A model generated the notes under the pieces. That model was not told where the DNA came from, made no database searches, and worked only from the letters and a program-made list of their open reading frames with translations. This document shows positions 62,380 through 64,000 of a stretch of DNA of 64,000 nt, one piece after another. How positions within the stretch are numbered: position 1 is the stretch's first letter; every line of letters starts with the position of its first letter. The position numbers and the translations under genes were made by a program. Source of the stretch: Chondrosia reniformis (taxonomy: Eukaryota; Porifera; Demospongiae; Chondrillida; Chondrillidae); the NCBI GenBank assembly GCA_947172415.1, contig OX359199.1:2878001-2942000 (forward strand), in the 5' to 3' direction.

Positions 62380-62896
62380 TTTCTGTACTTTTTATGGAGC
62401 ATGGGCTAGGAATTAGATTCATATAATTAAAATCATTTTGGTTTCGCAATTTTCGCCTGATTATGACGTCATTAAAATGGCGACTTTATTGAGGCCTTGA
62501 CTCTAGGGTCATGAAAACCGTCATGCTCAATAATAGCGTTATCGCTCTCGCTTCTACAAAAGAATACAGCTCGGAAAATTTGCAGTAGTTTCGTGTAACA
62601 ATTAGTCCAAAAGCTTATATAGTTTTTTAGTTATGGCTGACGAAGAAGAATAATAATAATAAGAAGAATATGAAGAAGAAGAAAATGGGAATTTTTAAAG
62701 TTTATTATTTCGCCAGCGGGACATATTCGCTTGCCTTTAAGGTCTATTTAGAGTATGTATATTGTATATTTAGTTATACATAGCCTTGTTTTGTCGATTT
62801 TCGGCCTATTTCGGGATTTTGCTCCTATACCAATGTATGGGGAAAACGAAAAAAACCGTGTCATCCCTACATAGGGAGTACTACCGTACTCCCTGA
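62137..62896 (-). mobile_element. Helitron/HINE-like element C with 243-bp terminal palindrome
   Basis: On the minus strand it starts TCAGGGAGTACGG after an A (9-bp stem AGGGAGTAC/GTACTCCCT with a GGTA loop) and ends ATATTTCTAG before a T. The palindrome at 62137-62379 has exactly the same length as in element B, so the foldback structure existed before the copies dispersed. Body sequence shared with B includes GCCCATGCTCCATAAAAAGT. Contains an (AAT/AAG)-rich simple repeat near 62645-62690. No protein encoded. Confidence 0.58.
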
Positions 62897-64000
62897 TATT
62901 CTAGTTGTATGTACTAGTAATATGTACTGGTTTTTGTCCTAGTTATATGTACTAGTTGCACATACTAGTTATGAACTACTTGTATGGACTAGTTGCATGT
63001 ACTGGTTGTATGTACTGTTTGTATGTACCATTTGTATGTACTAGTTGTAGGTACTAGTTGCAATCACTAGTTATAGGTACTAGTTATATGTTTTAGTTGT
63101 AGGTACTGGTTGTAGGTACTAGTTGTATGTACTAGTTGAATGTAATTGGTGTATTTACTAGTTGTATGTATTAGTTGTATGTAATAGTTGTATGTTTTAG
63201 TTATGTCCTAGTTTTATGTACTAGTTGCATACACTAGTTGTATGCACTAGTTGTATGTATTATTTATATGTTCTAGTTATATGTGTATGTCCTAGTTATT
63301 TCTACTAGTTAAATGTACAAGTTGTATGTAATAGTTATATGTGCTAGTTGAAGGTATTACCTGTAAACACTATTTATTGTGAACCATATATATCTACTAT
63401 TTGCATGCACTTCTTGTATGTTCTAGTCGTATGAACTGGTTGTATGTATTAGTTGAATGGACTGGTAGTATGTACTAGTAATATATACTAGTTGTATATT
63501 CCAGATGTATGTCCTAGTAATATGTACTGGTTGTATGTGCTTGTTATATGCATTGGTTGAATGTCCTAGTTTTATGTTCTAGTTGCATATGCTAGTTGTA
63601 TGTACTAGTTATATGTGTATGTTCTAGTTATATGTTCTACTTGTAAGTACAAGTTGTATGTACTGGTTATGTATTAGTAGAATGTACTATATATATCTTC
63701 TTGTTATAAGTGTATATTCTAGTGTATGTACTAAGTGTATGTACCAGTTGTATGTAATAGATGTATGTACTAGTTGTATGAACTAGTTCTATGCACTAGT
63801 TGTATGTACAAGTCGTATGTACTACTTGTATGTACCAGTTGCATGTACTAGTTGTATGTACCAGTTTCATGTACTAGTTGTATGTACTATTTATATGTAA
63901 AGTTATATGTGTATGTTCAGTTTATCCTTACTAGGTCTATGTACTAGTTGTATGTACGAGTTGTATGTACTAGTTGTATGAACTAGTTACATGTTTTGGT
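62897..64000 (-). repeat. 13-bp satellite, minus polarity (block 13, runs off window)
   Basis: Same 13-mer to the end of the window, with the TATATGTGTATGTTCTAGTT and CCAGTTGCATGTACTAGTTG variants. Confidence 0.9.

Overview
This window is eukaryotic and almost entirely repetitive. It most resembles a pericentromeric or otherwise heterochromatic segment from an AT-rich invertebrate metazoan, such as a cnidarian, lophotrochozoan or similar marine animal. Evidence for this is spliced gene structure, Penelope-like elements (PLEs) of the permuted Naiad type, fragments of LINEs with metazoan architecture, and relics of cysteine/SAM-type transposon gene families that I know from cnidarians, fish and other metazoans. 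No bacterial operons, tRNA or rRNA genes were seen, and no ordinary host gene can be defended.

Layout. The backbone is a degenerate 13-bp tandem repeat (consensus ACATACAACTAGT), about 35-36 kb or a little over half the window. It runs in one polarity from 1.8 to 30.1 kb and in the opposite polarity from 30.1 kb to the end. Everything else is inserted in it. 1-1.8 kb: 5' part of a decayed non-LTR retrotransposon. 2.5-6.0 kb: a Naiad PLE in circularly permuted order. 6.2-10.2 kb: two divergent decayed transposon-type genes, a SAM-domain gene (minus) and a tnp2-like transposase relative (plus). 10.4-10.9 kb: 3' end of a second PLE lineage with a conventional C-terminal GIY-YIG domain. 14.6 kb, 48.4 kb and 62.1 kb: three copies of a Helitron/HINE-like non-autonomous element. 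20.0 kb and 26.8 kb: 5'-truncated Naiads. 34.6-36.6 kb: a Jockey/CR1-group LINE fragment. 39.6-43.05 kb: a full-length Naiad with an uninterrupted 973-codon frame. 50.2-57.8 kb: one 7.5-kb insertion with a recognisable empty site nearby, carrying a decayed gene of an invertebrate transposon-like family and a nested Naiad. 59.8-60.4 kb: a 602-bp palindromic element with a hammerhead ribozyme in each arm and a 13-bp target duplication.

How it fits together. Naiad copies repeatedly join the satellite at the same CAT trinucleotide and in the same orientation relative to the 13-mer, so the satellite looks like a preferred target. Their 3' UTR carries a palindromic TTTTGGCGCCAAAA element, a TATA box and a hammerhead ribozyme in that order. 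That arrangement would place a promoter and a self-cleaving leader just upstream of a following tandem or circularised copy. The permuted copy at 2.5-6.0 kb shows exactly this 3'-to-5' junction. The polarity switch at 30.1 kb, the internal higher-order repeats and the hairpin-forming elements suggest a locus shaped by inversion, local duplication and satellite-targeted retrotransposition.
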